Source of the DNA: Dyadobacter bucti | GTDB lineage: Bacteria > Bacteroidota > Bacteroidia > Cytophagales > Spirosomataceae | NCBI RefSeq assembly: GCF_005869225.1 | Contig: NZ_SWFP01000003.1 | Location: forward strand, 434,001 to 498,000 | Direction: 5' to 3' | DNA length: 64,000 nt | The notes under the pieces: generated by a model | What the model saw: only the letters and a program-made list of their open reading frames with translations | Told to the model about the DNA's origin: nothing | The model's database searches: none | Made by a program: the position numbers and the translations under genes | Part shown: positions 43,146 through 53,257 of the stretch, piece by piece | Position numbering within the stretch: position 1 is the first letter of the stretch | Layout of the letters: the number at the start of each line of letters is the position of its first letter

Positions 43146-45557
43146 ATGCTCCAAAACTATCTCAAAATTGCCTGGCGTACTTTTTGGCGGGGTTCGGTGG
43201 TGAGTCTGGTTAATATTTCCGGGCTGGCGATTGGCCTGGCGGTGACTTTGCTTATCGTATTATATGTTGCGCATGAATATAGCTTCGACCGTTTCCATTC
43301 CGATGGCGAGCGTGTGATGCGGGCGCAATTCAGGCATTTTGAAGGAGAGGAGCTTTACACAGTTTCTGCGATGTCGTTTGGTTTTGCCGGTGCGGTAAGA
43401 AATGCGTCGGATCACATTCAGGATTTTGGAAGGATTTCTGAAAAAGGTTTTGGCAGCAAGCTCATTAGAAGCGATGCAAACCATGCCTGGTTCGAACCGG
43501 ATTTCCGTTTTGCAGATGAAGGTTTTTTAAGATTGTTTTCCTTTCCATTTGTGCTGGGTAATCCTGAAAATGCTTTAAAAAATCCCGGAACCGTATTGCT
43601 CACGGAAAAGTCGGCAAAGAAGTATTTTGGAACGGTCAATCCGATGGGCAAGACCATTGTATATGATAAAAGACATTACCTGCTGGTGGTGGGGGTGTTG
43701 AAAGATCCGCCGGCAAATTCATCTGTACAGTTTGATTTTTTGGCGGACCTTCGCACTTTCCGCGCCATTGAGGTGGCAGGTTACAAGGCAATGATGGATG
43801 AAAAGACTGCAAGGCAGTGGACTGACAACATCGGGACCGGCGGGGCTTACGAGACGTATTTTCTTTTACATGAAAAGGGCAGTCATCGGGAGATCGAAAA
43901 ACTGATCCCAGGGCTTCTCACGGAGAGCGAGAAAATCCGGGAATCAAAAGATTCCTACAAGCTTTTACCACTTTATGATGTTCACTTTTCATTGATTGCA
44001 CCTGATTCGCAGGAAAAAGTGATGATCTTTTCGGCCATAGCGGGCATGATCCTGATCCTGGCGCTGATCAATTATATAAATCTCACAACTGCCCGTTCTT
44101 CGGTCAGGGGCCGCGAAGTTTCAGTCCGGAAGATTGTCGGGGCAGCGCGTAAAGCACTTGTCGTGCAGTTTTATCTCGAATCAGTTTTATATGTGACGCT
44201 GGCCTATGTACTGGCTTTCTTGCTGTTTGTCACATTACAACCAGTTTTTTATAAAACACTGCACCTGAATATAGACAGATCATTCCTGCTTACCCCGTTT
44301 TTTCTTATTCCGGCGGCGGCGTTCTGGGTTGTGAGCGTACTATTGTCAGGAAGTTATCCGGCATTGCTGTTATCGGGATTTACGGCGATCAAAACATTGA
44401 AAGGAACGACAGGAAATGCAGATGCCGCATTGAAAATCCGTAAAGGACTCACAGTATTCCAGTTTACAGTCTCTATCGCACTGATCATCGGTTCGGTGCT
44501 GGTGAAGCAGCAGATGGATTTCTTTCTTCAAAAGGATCTCGGGATCGACCGGGCAAGAGTAGCGACTGTTTTTCTGGATTCCGAGGACGGGCTGGACAAA
44601 CATTACAAAATAATCCGGGAAGAGGTTAGCCATATCAAAGGAGTGGAAGCAGTGACTGCGTCCAATCTTCTGATGTACGGTGATTATATGAATGCCTGGC
44701 GTATCAAAAGAATTGATGCGAAAAAGGAAACCGACGCATATACCTATCCGGTCGACGAGGAATTTATTAAAACCATGCATGTGAAATGGGCTGTTGAACC
44801 ATCAAAAAAAAGCGGATTTAATACAGGAAATGCGATTGTGATCAATGAAGTTGCGGCCAGACAATTAGGGATCAATGCTAAAAATTACCGTCAGACTGTT
44901 GACCTTGGAAATGGCCTGACGAAGGAAGTTGTGGGCATCATCGAGGATTTTCATTATGTGAAACTGGCCCAGCAGATCAGGCCGATGGCGCTTTTCGTCG
45001 GGAATGACACTACTTTCCGGAATTATCTCTATATAAAAATAAGCAAGGGCGCATCGGTCCCCGAAACGATCGCAGCCGTACAGCGTGTGTATAACCGGTA
45101 TAAAACGATCAAGCCTTTTGAATACGCGTTTCTGGATGACACTTACCGCTATCTGTATGCCAGTGAGCTGGAAATGGGAACGATCGTTTCGTCGTTTACC
45201 GCTTTTGCTATTCTGATCGCGAGTCTCGGATTGTTCGGGTTGGCTACTTTCACAGCGGAGCAGCGAACCAAAGAAATCGGTATCCGTAAAGTGTTGGGCG
45301 CCAGTGTTTCAGGTATTGTGTCTTTGCTTTCCAGGGATTTTCTGACATTGGTTTTAATAGCAGTCCTGATATCTTCCCCCGTAGCCTGGTGGGTGATGGG
45401 AAAATGGCTGGAAAGCTTTGCTTACCGCATTGAAATCGAATGGTGGGTATTCTTCCTTGCAGGAGCAACCGGGATTGTCATTGCACTGCTAACAGTCGGT
45501 TTTCATAGTATCAAAGCTGCCTTGATGAATCCGGTGAAGGCGTTGAAAGTGGAATAG
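43146..45557 (+). CDS. MacB/FtsX-type ABC permease, paralogue 2
   Basis: This 803-residue permease begins MLQNYLKIAWRTFWRGSVVSLVNISGLAIG. The first cytoplasmic loop reads REVSVRKIVGAARKAL, more diverged than in the other copies. The second is the conserved RTKEIGIRKVLGASVSGIVSLLSRDF, and the end is ALMNPVKALKVE. The periplasmic half (SFDRFHSDGERVMRAQFRHFEGEE) differs clearly from that of paralogue 1, so substrate or partner choice probably differs. It follows paralogue 1 after a 103-bp repeat-filled spacer with no evident promoter of its own. Confidence 0.92.
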   Translation: MLQNYLKIAWRTFWRGSVVSLVNISGLAIGLAVTLLIVLYVAHEYSFDRFHSDGERVMRAQFRHFEGEELYTVSAMSFGFAGAVRNASDHIQDFGRISEKGFGSKLIRSDANHAWFEPDFRFADEGFLRLFSFPFVLGNPENALKNPGTVLLTEKSAKKYFGTVNPMGKTIVYDKRHYLLVVGVLKDPPANSSVQFDFLADLRTFRAIEVAGYKAMMDEKTARQWTDNIGTGGAYETYFLLHEKGSHREIEKLIPGLLTESEKIRESKDSYKLLPLYDVHFSLIAPDSQEKVMIFSAIAGMILILALINYINLTTARSSVRGREVSVRKIVGAARKALVVQFYLESVLYVTLAYVLAFLLFVTLQPVFYKTLHLNIDRSFLLTPFFLIPAAAFWVVSVLLSGSYPALLLSGFTAIKTLKGTTGNADAALKIRKGLTVFQFTVSIALIIGSVLVKQQMDFFLQKDLGIDRARVATVFLDSEDGLDKHYKIIREEVSHIKGVEAVTASNLLMYGDYMNAWRIKRIDAKKETDAYTYPVDEEFIKTMHVKWAVEPSKKSGFNTGNAIVINEVAARQLGINAKNYRQTVDLGNGLTKEVVGIIEDFHYVKLAQQIRPMALFVGNDTTFRNYLYIKISKGASVPETIAAVQRVYNRYKTIKPFEYAFLDDTYRYLYASELEMGTIVSSFTAFAILIASLGLFGLATFTAEQRTKEIGIRKVLGASVSGIVSLLSRDFLTLVLIAVLISSPVAWWVMGKWLESFAYRIEIEWWVFFLAGATGIVIALLTVGFHSIKAALMNPVKALKVE

Positions 45558-45640
45558 AGGAGGAAGGAGGAAAGGGAAGAAGGAGAGAAGCTATCGCCGA
45601 GTTGTACTCGGTGCACACTATTCCCCGAGTTGTACTCGGA
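45558..45640. repeat. Purine-rich arm plus two copies of a CCGAGT-TGT-ACTCGG palindrome
   Basis: The spacer after paralogue 2 opens with a purine-only tract (45558-45590) of the same type as the other spacers but without a complementary arm. The palindrome CCGAGTTGTACTCGG then occurs twice, at 45597-45611 and 45625-45639, each able to form a 6-bp hairpin. AGC-type sequence follows up to the next start codon. Confidence 0.7.
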
Positions 45641-45724
45641 ACAGAAAAAGCCCCAAAAATAAACTTATAAACGTAGCCCCAGACAGCCGAAAGCTGATAG
45701 CAGAAAGCCGATAACCCCACCGCC

Positions 45725-48193
45725 ATGTTTAAAAACTATCTCAAAATCGCCCGTAGAAATCTGTGGAGAAACAAGGCTTTTTCAGCCATTAATATTTTTG
45801 GCCTTGCCCTGGGTATGGCTGCATGTTTCTTCGTGTTTCAGTATGTTTATTTCGAAGAAAGTTACGACCGGTTCAATACCAACGCCCCGCATATCTATCG
45901 TGTTCCGATCTCGTATTCGGGCAGTATGGCCGATGTACCTACTACCGCGACCAATCACCCTGCACTGGGCCCGGCTATGAAAGCCGATTTCCCGGAAGTG
46001 GTCGATTACGTCCGGGTTGTGGGCGTTTCGCTTTTTATGAATGCCTCTACGATGTCTTACAACGCAGGCGCGGGAGAACCCAAGACATTCAACGAGGACA
46101 AGATTTTTATTGCAGATCATTCGTTTTTCAGGGTATTCTCTTACCCGCTGGTGTCCGGCGATAAAACAAGCTGCCTGTCGAAGGAAGGTTCGACTGTGAT
46201 CTCCGAGACAACTGCGAAAAGGTATTTTGGTACAGGAGAGGCACTGGGCAAAGTCCTTCAGCTGAACGGCCGGATGCCCATGAAAGTAACCGGTGTTTTT
46301 AAAAATATTCCTGAAAACTCGCATATCAAGTTCGATATGCTGATCTCATTCGAGACCGTCGGCCACGACTGGGGTTTTACAGAATGGACCTGGCCGGAAT
46401 TTTACAATTATGTGGTACTCGCTCCGGGGACTGATGTCAAGAAGCTTGAAGCCAAATTTCCGGCTTTTATAGAAAAATATCTGGGAGCGAAAATGCGGGA
46501 ACTCAATTTCCGGTCGAGCTTTCACTTGCAGCCGGTTACGGATATCCACCTTAATTCCAATTACCTGAAAGAGGCTGAGGCAAACGGAAGCCAGAAAGAA
46601 ATTTATTTTCTGGCCGTGATCGGTGTATTTATTCTTTTCATCGCATGGATCAATTACATCAATTTGTCCACTGCCAAATCCATGGAACGTGCCAAGGAAG
46701 TAGGACTCAGAAAAGTGGTCGGCGCGATTAAAAAGCAGTTGGTGACCCAGTTTCTGCTGGAATCTTTGATCATCAACATCCTCGCGCTTTTCGTCGCCGC
46801 GGTTATTATTGTTTCCTTTATCCCATTTTTCAACCAGTTTATCGGGAAGGATATCAGCACCGGTTTCTTCTCGACCGGCCTGGGCAATGAGCCGGTGTTC
46901 TGGATAGCAGTGGCACTCGTTTTCAATGTCGGCGCCTTGATGGTCGGCGCTTATCCCGCATTTGTCCTGTCTTCTTTTTTACCGGCCAAGGTATTGAAAG
47001 GATTGGTTATCCAGTCCAAAGGCAGTATTTCGCTGAGGCGTGTACTGGTGTCGTTCCAATTCACCCTGTCTATTATTCTGATCGCCGCCACATTCGTGGT
47101 TTTTAAGCAGTTCAATTACATGCGCAATGGGAGCCTTGGGTATAAAAAAGATCAGGTGCTCATCGTGAAAGCACCCGTGATTTCTGACACTACCATTTTT
47201 GCCAAATACAATTATTTCAAATCGGAAATGCGCAACACTGCCTCCATTTCCAATGCAACTGCCACTTCCGACATCCCCGGAAATATGATCCGTTACCGGA
47301 ATTCGGTAAGAAGGGCTGATCAGGACAAGCAGCATAATTTCACAACTTACCTGATGGAAATCGACGAGAATTTCATTCCGACCTACAAAATGGCACTGGC
47401 GGCCGGGAAGAATTTCGAAAGCAATGATTATTCGGAATTGGACTCTATAGCTACGACAAAAGTGCTGATCAATGAGGAGGTGGTGAAAGCGCTGGGATAC
47501 AAGTCGGCTGAGGAAGCCGTCGATCAGAATATCAAGTTCAAGCTAGGGCAGTTTGACGTGCCTTGCAAAGTGCTGGGCGTGGTAAAAAACTTTCATCAGC
47601 GTTCATTGAAAGAGAAATATGACCCTGTTTTATTCTACTATCCGTCCCGCACGGAATGGAAATATATATCGGTCAATATGAAGGGTGCCGGAGCAGCCAA
47701 AACCATTGCAGATGTTGAAAAGCTCTATAAAAAAGCTTTCTCAGGGAATCCGTTCGAATACTTTTTCCTGGACGAATATTTCAACAGGCAATACCAGGCC
47801 GACAGCCGCCTGGGAAATGTGTTTGGCCTTTTTGCAGTGCTGGCTATTGTGGTCGCCTCTATGGGGCTGCTTGGGTTGTCAAGCTTTGTGATCAGGCTGC
47901 GCACAAGGGAAATCGGTATCAGAAAAGTATTGGGTGCGTCGGTGCCCGGCTTGCTGGTTTTGATGTCCAGAGATTTTGTGAAACTCGTCCTTATCGCATC
48001 AGTGATCGCAATCCCGGTCGTGTATTTCGTTGCCCGCGAGTGGCTCAACAACTATGCGTTCCACATGGGACTGGGAGTTTCGGTGTTCCTGGTACCGCCG
48101 GTGTTATTGCTGACTCTTACACTAGCAACAATATGTGCCCAAAGCCTTAAAACGGCGATGACGAATCCGGTGAAGAGTCTTAGAAGTGAATGA
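45725..48193 (+). CDS. MacB/FtsX-type ABC permease, paralogue 3
   Basis: The longest copy (822 residues) begins MFKNYLKIARRNLWRNKAFSAINIFGLALG. Its periplasmic domain has an extra segment with YSGSMADVPTTATNH and NAGAGEPKTFNED. The coupling loops are AKEVGLRKVVGAIKKQLVTQF and RTREIGIRKVLGASVPGLLVLMSRDF, and the tail is AMTNPVKSLRSE. Architecture and helix count match the other copies. It lies between 167-bp and 87-bp repeat-bearing spacers and is presumably read from the upstream array promoter. Confidence 0.92.
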   Translation: MFKNYLKIARRNLWRNKAFSAINIFGLALGMAACFFVFQYVYFEESYDRFNTNAPHIYRVPISYSGSMADVPTTATNHPALGPAMKADFPEVVDYVRVVGVSLFMNASTMSYNAGAGEPKTFNEDKIFIADHSFFRVFSYPLVSGDKTSCLSKEGSTVISETTAKRYFGTGEALGKVLQLNGRMPMKVTGVFKNIPENSHIKFDMLISFETVGHDWGFTEWTWPEFYNYVVLAPGTDVKKLEAKFPAFIEKYLGAKMRELNFRSSFHLQPVTDIHLNSNYLKEAEANGSQKEIYFLAVIGVFILFIAWINYINLSTAKSMERAKEVGLRKVVGAIKKQLVTQFLLESLIINILALFVAAVIIVSFIPFFNQFIGKDISTGFFSTGLGNEPVFWIAVALVFNVGALMVGAYPAFVLSSFLPAKVLKGLVIQSKGSISLRRVLVSFQFTLSIILIAATFVVFKQFNYMRNGSLGYKKDQVLIVKAPVISDTTIFAKYNYFKSEMRNTASISNATATSDIPGNMIRYRNSVRRADQDKQHNFTTYLMEIDENFIPTYKMALAAGKNFESNDYSELDSIATTKVLINEEVVKALGYKSAEEAVDQNIKFKLGQFDVPCKVLGVVKNFHQRSLKEKYDPVLFYYPSRTEWKYISVNMKGAGAAKTIADVEKLYKKAFSGNPFEYFFLDEYFNRQYQADSRLGNVFGLFAVLAIVVASMGLLGLSSFVIRLRTREIGIRKVLGASVPGLLVLMSRDFVKLVLIASVIAIPVVYFVAREWLNNYAFHMGLGVSVFLVPPVLLLTLTLATICAQSLKTAMTNPVKSLRSE

Positions 48194-48194
48194 A

Positions 48195-48250
48195 GGAGGA
48201 AAGGGAATAAGGATACGCTTCCTCCATTCTACCTTTCCTCCCTTTCTTCC
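48195..48250. repeat. Purine-rich inverted repeat between permeases 3 and 4
   Basis: GGAGGAAAGGGA at 48195-48206, just after the stop, pairs with TTTCCTCCCTTTCTTCC ending at 48250, around a loop of about 25 nt. It is the shortest member of the family in this window. Confidence 0.65.
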
Positions 48251-48280
48251 GATTAAATCCTACATCCAAAACCCAGAACT

Positions 48281-50665
48281 ATGCTTAAAAACTATCTAAA
48301 AATCGCCGCCAGGAATTTAACGAGGAACAAGGTTTTCTCTGTTATTAACATTGCTGGTTTGTCGCTGGGGCTGACATGCTGCATGCTTATTGTTTTGTAT
48401 ACCAAAGACGAGGTTAGCTTCGACAGGTTTCAGGAAAACAAGGATCAGCTGTACAGGGTCAATGTAACCATGTCAACCCCGGAAGGGACTCATAATATCA
48501 GCAGTACCAACTACATTCACGGCCCGAGTTTCAAGCAGGAGATTCCGGAAATAAAGGAAATCGTCCGCGCCCAGACCAGCTCATTTGTGACCAAAAAGGG
48601 AAATGACCTGCTCAATGAAGATGTCCTGTTTGCGGACGATAATTTCTTCACGGTATTTTCAATGCCTTTGCTTTACGGGAATGCTAAAACGGTTTTGTCG
48701 GACATTCATTCCATTGTATTGTCCGAAGAGCTCGCGGAAAAGTACTTCAATACGAAACAGGCTGTCGGCAGAACCATGGAGCTGAAAGTGGACGGTAAAT
48801 TTGAGTCCTTTCTTGTTTCGGGTGTTGCTAAAAAATGTCCGCAAAACTCTTCCGTGCAATTCAAAGCCGTTTTGCCATTTAAATTCCAGGAGGCCAAAGG
48901 CTGGACCAATTCTGAGTGGCTGGGTTTTTACATGAACACATTCGTTTTATTGGAAAAAAAGGCGGATTATCTGGCTGTTTCACCAAAGCTGGACCAGGTT
49001 TTTATCAGTAAATCAGCCGAGGAGATCAGTAAGATCAAGGATTTTAATCAAAAAATTCACTTCTACTTACAGCCTTTTCTTGAAATACACCTGGATGACA
49101 AGTCTGAAAACACAAGAAACGGACTCGCGCACGGCAGCAGCCCGATTTACTCCTACATTCTTTCCGGGATCGCCATATTCATTCTCATTATTGCCTGCAT
49201 CAACTTCGTAAACCTCACCGTCGCACGGTCGCTGAAACGTGCCAAGGAAATCGGTGTCCGGAAAGTGGTTGGCAGCCAGCGGAAACAGCTGATGTACCAG
49301 TTTTTGGGAGAATCTTTCTTTTTGTCTTTTCTAGCATTCACGCTGGCCATTGTATTGACCCAAATCGTTTTGCCTACTTTTAATGAGCTGGCCAACAAGC
49401 AACTGGCGCTATCCTATCTGATGGATATCAAGCTTGTTTCCGGCTATCTGGCCCTGTTTCTGGTTACAGGGTTAGTAGCAGGTTTTTATCCGGCGATGGT
49501 TTTGTCGGGGTTCAGTCCGGCTCAGACTCTTTACAACCGGACGCGGCTTACGCAGAAAAATTACCTTACAAGAGGGTTGGTTGTATTCCAGTTTGCGCTC
49601 TCGGTTTGTCTGGTGATTGGTACAATTGTGATCTATTCCCAGTTTAAATATCTCACCAACAAGGATTTGGGTTATAATGACAAAAACCTGATGAGTTTTA
49701 GTCTTGGCAGGGGAGGTGCCGGAGAGCAGGCGCGGGAAAGCGTTATGAATGAACTGAGAAACCGTGCGGGAATTGAAACCATTGCAGCGTTTAATGGTAA
49801 TTACAATGGTACCGGCGCAAAGATCGGAGAGCGGGAAATCAGTTTCGGATATATTGGTGTGGACGATAATTTTCTGAACGCACTGCAGATCCCGGTTATA
49901 AAGGGACGTAACTTCTCCAAAAGCTTTGCCTCCGATCCGACAGACGCTATCGTGGTTAATGAAGCATTTGTAAAGGAAACTGGCTGGAAAAACCCCATTG
50001 GCAAGCAGGTCGACTTTTTCTGGAAGGAGAAAAAAATGACGATCATCGGTGTGATCAGGGATTATCATTATGCCTCGCTTAAAGAAAAGATCAAGCCGCT
50101 GGTGCTCACGCAGGACCCTCATTATGGCCTGGGTACTATTTATCTGAAACTCAATACAGGCGATATTCCGGAGACCATAAAAATGGTGGAGAGCGTATTC
50201 AGAAAACATGTGCAGTTCACACCTTTTGAATACAAGTTCGAAAACGAATCGAATTTGAAACGGTATGAAGCGGAAGCGAAGTGGAAACAGATGATCACGC
50301 TGGCGGCCATATTGTCTATTTTTGTTTCGTGCATCGGCTTGTTTGGGCTGGCGACTTTCAATGCTGAATCACGCGTAAAGGAGATCGGTATCCGCAAGGT
50401 ACTGGGAGCCTCTGTGGCCAGCATCACGGCACTGTTATCCGCGGATTTCGTAAAGCTGGTACTGATCGCCATCATCATATCCCTGCCTGTTTCCTATTAC
50501 GCGGTGAATATCTGGTTGCAGGATTTTCCTTACCGGATTGAAATATCCTGGTGGTATTTCGCAATCTCCGCCGTTCTGGCGATTGCAATAGCACTGCTTA
50601 CAGTAGGTTATCAAAGTATAAAAACCGCCATGCTTGATCCGGTGAAATCTTTAAGAACGGAGTGA
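48281..50665 (+). CDS. MacB/FtsX-type ABC permease, paralogue 4
   Basis: This 794-residue permease begins MLKNYLKIAARNLTRNKVFSVINIAGLSLG, with TM1 containing a Cys-Cys pair (LTCCMLIVLY) that is also found in paralogue 7. The first periplasmic domain includes YRVNVTMSTPEGTHNISST. The coupling loops are AKEIGVRKVVGSQRKQLMYQF and RVKEIGIRKVLGASVASITALLSADF, and the tail is AMLDPVKSLRTE. It forms part of the contiguous run of permeases 1-6, all on the + strand. Confidence 0.92.
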   Translation: MLKNYLKIAARNLTRNKVFSVINIAGLSLGLTCCMLIVLYTKDEVSFDRFQENKDQLYRVNVTMSTPEGTHNISSTNYIHGPSFKQEIPEIKEIVRAQTSSFVTKKGNDLLNEDVLFADDNFFTVFSMPLLYGNAKTVLSDIHSIVLSEELAEKYFNTKQAVGRTMELKVDGKFESFLVSGVAKKCPQNSSVQFKAVLPFKFQEAKGWTNSEWLGFYMNTFVLLEKKADYLAVSPKLDQVFISKSAEEISKIKDFNQKIHFYLQPFLEIHLDDKSENTRNGLAHGSSPIYSYILSGIAIFILIIACINFVNLTVARSLKRAKEIGVRKVVGSQRKQLMYQFLGESFFLSFLAFTLAIVLTQIVLPTFNELANKQLALSYLMDIKLVSGYLALFLVTGLVAGFYPAMVLSGFSPAQTLYNRTRLTQKNYLTRGLVVFQFALSVCLVIGTIVIYSQFKYLTNKDLGYNDKNLMSFSLGRGGAGEQARESVMNELRNRAGIETIAAFNGNYNGTGAKIGEREISFGYIGVDDNFLNALQIPVIKGRNFSKSFASDPTDAIVVNEAFVKETGWKNPIGKQVDFFWKEKKMTIIGVIRDYHYASLKEKIKPLVLTQDPHYGLGTIYLKLNTGDIPETIKMVESVFRKHVQFTPFEYKFENESNLKRYEAEAKWKQMITLAAILSIFVSCIGLFGLATFNAESRVKEIGIRKVLGASVASITALLSADFVKLVLIAIIISLPVSYYAVNIWLQDFPYRIEISWWYFAISAVLAIAIALLTVGYQSIKTAMLDPVKSLRTE

Positions 50666-50666
50666 T

Positions 50667-50746
50667 GGAGGAAGGGGAGGAGGGAGGAAGAATAATTAAT
50701 TCACCCGGCCCCCTTCGTCCCTTTCCTTCTTTTCCTCCTTTCATCC
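50667..50746. repeat. Purine-rich inverted repeat between permeases 4 and 5
   Basis: The purine tract starting GGAGGAAGGGGAGGAGGG at 50667 and the pyrimidine tract 50713-50746 (with CCCTTTCCTTCTTTTCCTCC) are imperfectly complementary around a short AT-rich loop. Confidence 0.6.
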
Positions 50747-50761
50747 TTACTCTCAAAAAAA

Positions 50762-53152
50762 ATGCTCCCAAACCACCTAAAAATCGCTTTCCGGAATTTG
50801 TTGAGTTCCCGGCTTTTTACCTTTCTGAATATTGCCGGGCTTACCGGTGGAATGGTGGCGGCTGTGTTTATCCTTTTATGGGTACAAAACGAGCTCAGCT
50901 TTGATTCTTACCACATAAAGTCTGAACGGATCAGCCGCGTTATCACGCATCTTCAGGTCAGCAAGGAAGAAACCTGGCACTGGTCCAGCACGCCGCTTTT
51001 GCTCGCCGAACAAACCAAAGTTGTCCCGGAAATTGAAATGATTACGCGGAAAAATAGCGCAGGCAACCTGCCTATTAGGATCGGTGACCGGAAAATCGTC
51101 GGGGAAAATGCAGTGCACGTCGATTTCAACTGGTTTCAGGTTTTCGATTATACTTTTGTGGACGGTTCGGCAGCTCAATTTGCTTCCGGGGTGCGGACTA
51201 TTGCCATGACGGAATCCAAGGCGAACGAGCTTTTCGGAATGTCTGAGGCAGCAGGAAAATTGTTGCGAATTGATACAATAGATTATGTTGTTGCCGCGGT
51301 TTTCAAGGATAATCCTGCTAATTCGAGCTTTCAATACGATTACATTTTGCCATTGTCGGCATATCTGGCTAACCCACAGAATTTCCAAAATGATAATAGC
51401 TGGAACCAGTTTAACTACGAAACTTTCATTGTATCAAGACCAGATGCTGACCGAAAGAAAGTTGGGAAAAAGTTGACTGCAATTATATCCGCTTTTAAAA
51501 AAGACGACGATGGAAGACCTTCAACCAACACTGTTCTGGAAGCGGAAGCATTGACCAATATTCACTTCAATAAGGAAATTCAGGGTGCAGGACAGGATAA
51601 AGGCGACCGGACAACGATCTATATATTTTTCGGATTGGCTATGGTGATCCTGCTCGTTGCCTGTATCAATTATATCAATCTCACCACGGCCAGGGCAAGC
51701 GTGAGGTCCAAAGAAGTGGGTATTAAAAAGCTCCTGGGAGCCAGACACGCGCATCTTTTCGGGCAGTTTATGACAGAATCTATTCTTACCTGCCTTGCAG
51801 CCCTTACGCTCGCATTGTATCTGATCTACGTTTTAACCCCAACCTTTAACAGCCTCACCGGAAAAACTTTCACTTTCTCATTCGGTAATCCGGCCCTTTG
51901 GTACGTGCTGGTAGGCACAACGCTCTCCGCTATTATCCTGACAGGCATTTACCCTTCTCTTTTGCTTTCTTCTTTCAAGCCTTTTGACACCATCAGAGGA
52001 AGTAATGTCCTCGGTTCCTCGAACGCGGGTTTTCGCAAGGGTCTTGTGGTCGTTCAATTTACGGTGACGGTAGTTTTTCTGATTTCTACGTTGATTGTAT
52101 ATCGGCAGATGAAGTTTATCAGGGAAAAAGAGCTCGGTTATGACCGCTCCCATGTTCTTGCTTTCAGGTTGCCGTGGGGCATGAAAAATAAGGTCGATCC
52201 TAAAACAGTAAAGAGCCGATTGCTGTCCCATTCGAGCATCGCCGATGTGACACTTTCGAGCCAGAGTATCGTGCAGATCAATAGCAGCACAACGGGTTCT
52301 TATGACTGGGACGGACGTCCGAAGGACTTTAACCCAACTGTTTCACAAATTGCAGTGGAGGACAATTTTGCAAAAATATTTGACCTGAAAATAACCGAAG
52401 GCCGGTGGTTTGCGGCTGACCGGGTTGCTGACAAAGAGCACGTCATTTTGAATGAAACGGCCGTTAAAAAGCTCGGTTTAAGAAAGCCGGTAGTGGGAAA
52501 ACGGTTTCATTTTCAGGGTAAAAAAGGTGTTGTTTTGGGTGTAGTAAAGGATTTTCATTTTAAAAGTCTTCGCGATAAAATCGAGCCGCTCGTATTGTAC
52601 AATGACACCGGTTTCAGTCTGGGTATGTATGTGAAAATACAACCGGGCAGGGAAGCCGAAGCTATTCAGGCGGTAACGAAAATATGGGAAGGAATGATCC
52701 CCAATCATCCTTTGGAATACAAATTCCTGGATGATACTTACGATAACCTCTACAAAAGCGAAACGCGGACTGCCACATTGTTCAACACTTTCACGGTTAT
52801 AGCTGTCCTGATCTCGTGTATGGGATTATTTGGTCTGGCTACTTTCACTGCGGAACGGCGTGTGAAGGAAATAGGGATACGAAAGGTGCTGGGCGCGTCA
52901 GTAGCAGGGATTGTTTCGTTGCTTTCTGCGGATTTCATTGTGCTCGTTCTGATCTCCATCTTGGTCGCGTCTCCGATAGGGTATTATTTTATGAAAAAAT
53001 GGCTGGAAGGCTTTGAATACCGCATCGAGCTGAGCTGGATCATGTTTGCCGCCGCAGGCATTTCGGCTATTCTGATTGCTTTATTTACAATCAGCTACCA
53101 AAGTATAAAAACAGCGCTGACAAACCCGGTGCAGGCGTTGAAGAGTGAGTAG
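50762..53152 (+). CDS. MacB/FtsX-type ABC permease, paralogue 5
   Basis: This 796-residue permease begins MLPNHLKIAFRNLLSSRLFTFLNIAGLTGG. Its first coupling loop SKEVGIKKLLGARHAHLFGQF carries a lysine for the usual arginine in V-R-K. The second, RVKEIGIRKVLGASVAGIVSLLSADF, is standard, and the tail is ALTNPVQALKSE. The first periplasmic domain is short on the inner side (LQVSKEETWHWSSTPLLLAEQ). It is otherwise like its neighbours and separated by about 100-bp spacers. Confidence 0.92.
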   Translation: MLPNHLKIAFRNLLSSRLFTFLNIAGLTGGMVAAVFILLWVQNELSFDSYHIKSERISRVITHLQVSKEETWHWSSTPLLLAEQTKVVPEIEMITRKNSAGNLPIRIGDRKIVGENAVHVDFNWFQVFDYTFVDGSAAQFASGVRTIAMTESKANELFGMSEAAGKLLRIDTIDYVVAAVFKDNPANSSFQYDYILPLSAYLANPQNFQNDNSWNQFNYETFIVSRPDADRKKVGKKLTAIISAFKKDDDGRPSTNTVLEAEALTNIHFNKEIQGAGQDKGDRTTIYIFFGLAMVILLVACINYINLTTARASVRSKEVGIKKLLGARHAHLFGQFMTESILTCLAALTLALYLIYVLTPTFNSLTGKTFTFSFGNPALWYVLVGTTLSAIILTGIYPSLLLSSFKPFDTIRGSNVLGSSNAGFRKGLVVVQFTVTVVFLISTLIVYRQMKFIREKELGYDRSHVLAFRLPWGMKNKVDPKTVKSRLLSHSSIADVTLSSQSIVQINSSTTGSYDWDGRPKDFNPTVSQIAVEDNFAKIFDLKITEGRWFAADRVADKEHVILNETAVKKLGLRKPVVGKRFHFQGKKGVVLGVVKDFHFKSLRDKIEPLVLYNDTGFSLGMYVKIQPGREAEAIQAVTKIWEGMIPNHPLEYKFLDDTYDNLYKSETRTATLFNTFTVIAVLISCMGLFGLATFTAERRVKEIGIRKVLGASVAGIVSLLSADFIVLVLISILVASPIGYYFMKKWLEGFEYRIELSWIMFAAAGISAILIALFTISYQSIKTALTNPVQALKSE

Positions 53153-53169
53153 CTGCTGGTTGATAGCTA

Positions 53170-53254
53170 TTGGCTGTTGGCTTTTAGCTTCCTTTGCATA
53201 CAGAAGATAAACGGATTGATTGTTCAAATAATAAAGCTGACAGCTGATAGCCAA
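53170..53254. repeat. AGC-type inverted repeat between permeases 5 and 6
   Basis: TTGGCTGTTGGCTTTTAGCTT (53170-53190) pairs with AAAGCTGACAGCTGATAGCCAA (53233-53254) around a loop of about 42 nt. The right arm abuts the start codon of the next permease, so folding could also affect its translation. Confidence 0.65.
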
Positions 53255-53257
53255 AAA

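Noticed and set aside
49472..50209. Long minus-strand frame opposite permease 4
   Set aside because: The permease on the + strand is conserved with seven paralogues; no comparable reverse frame is shared by them.
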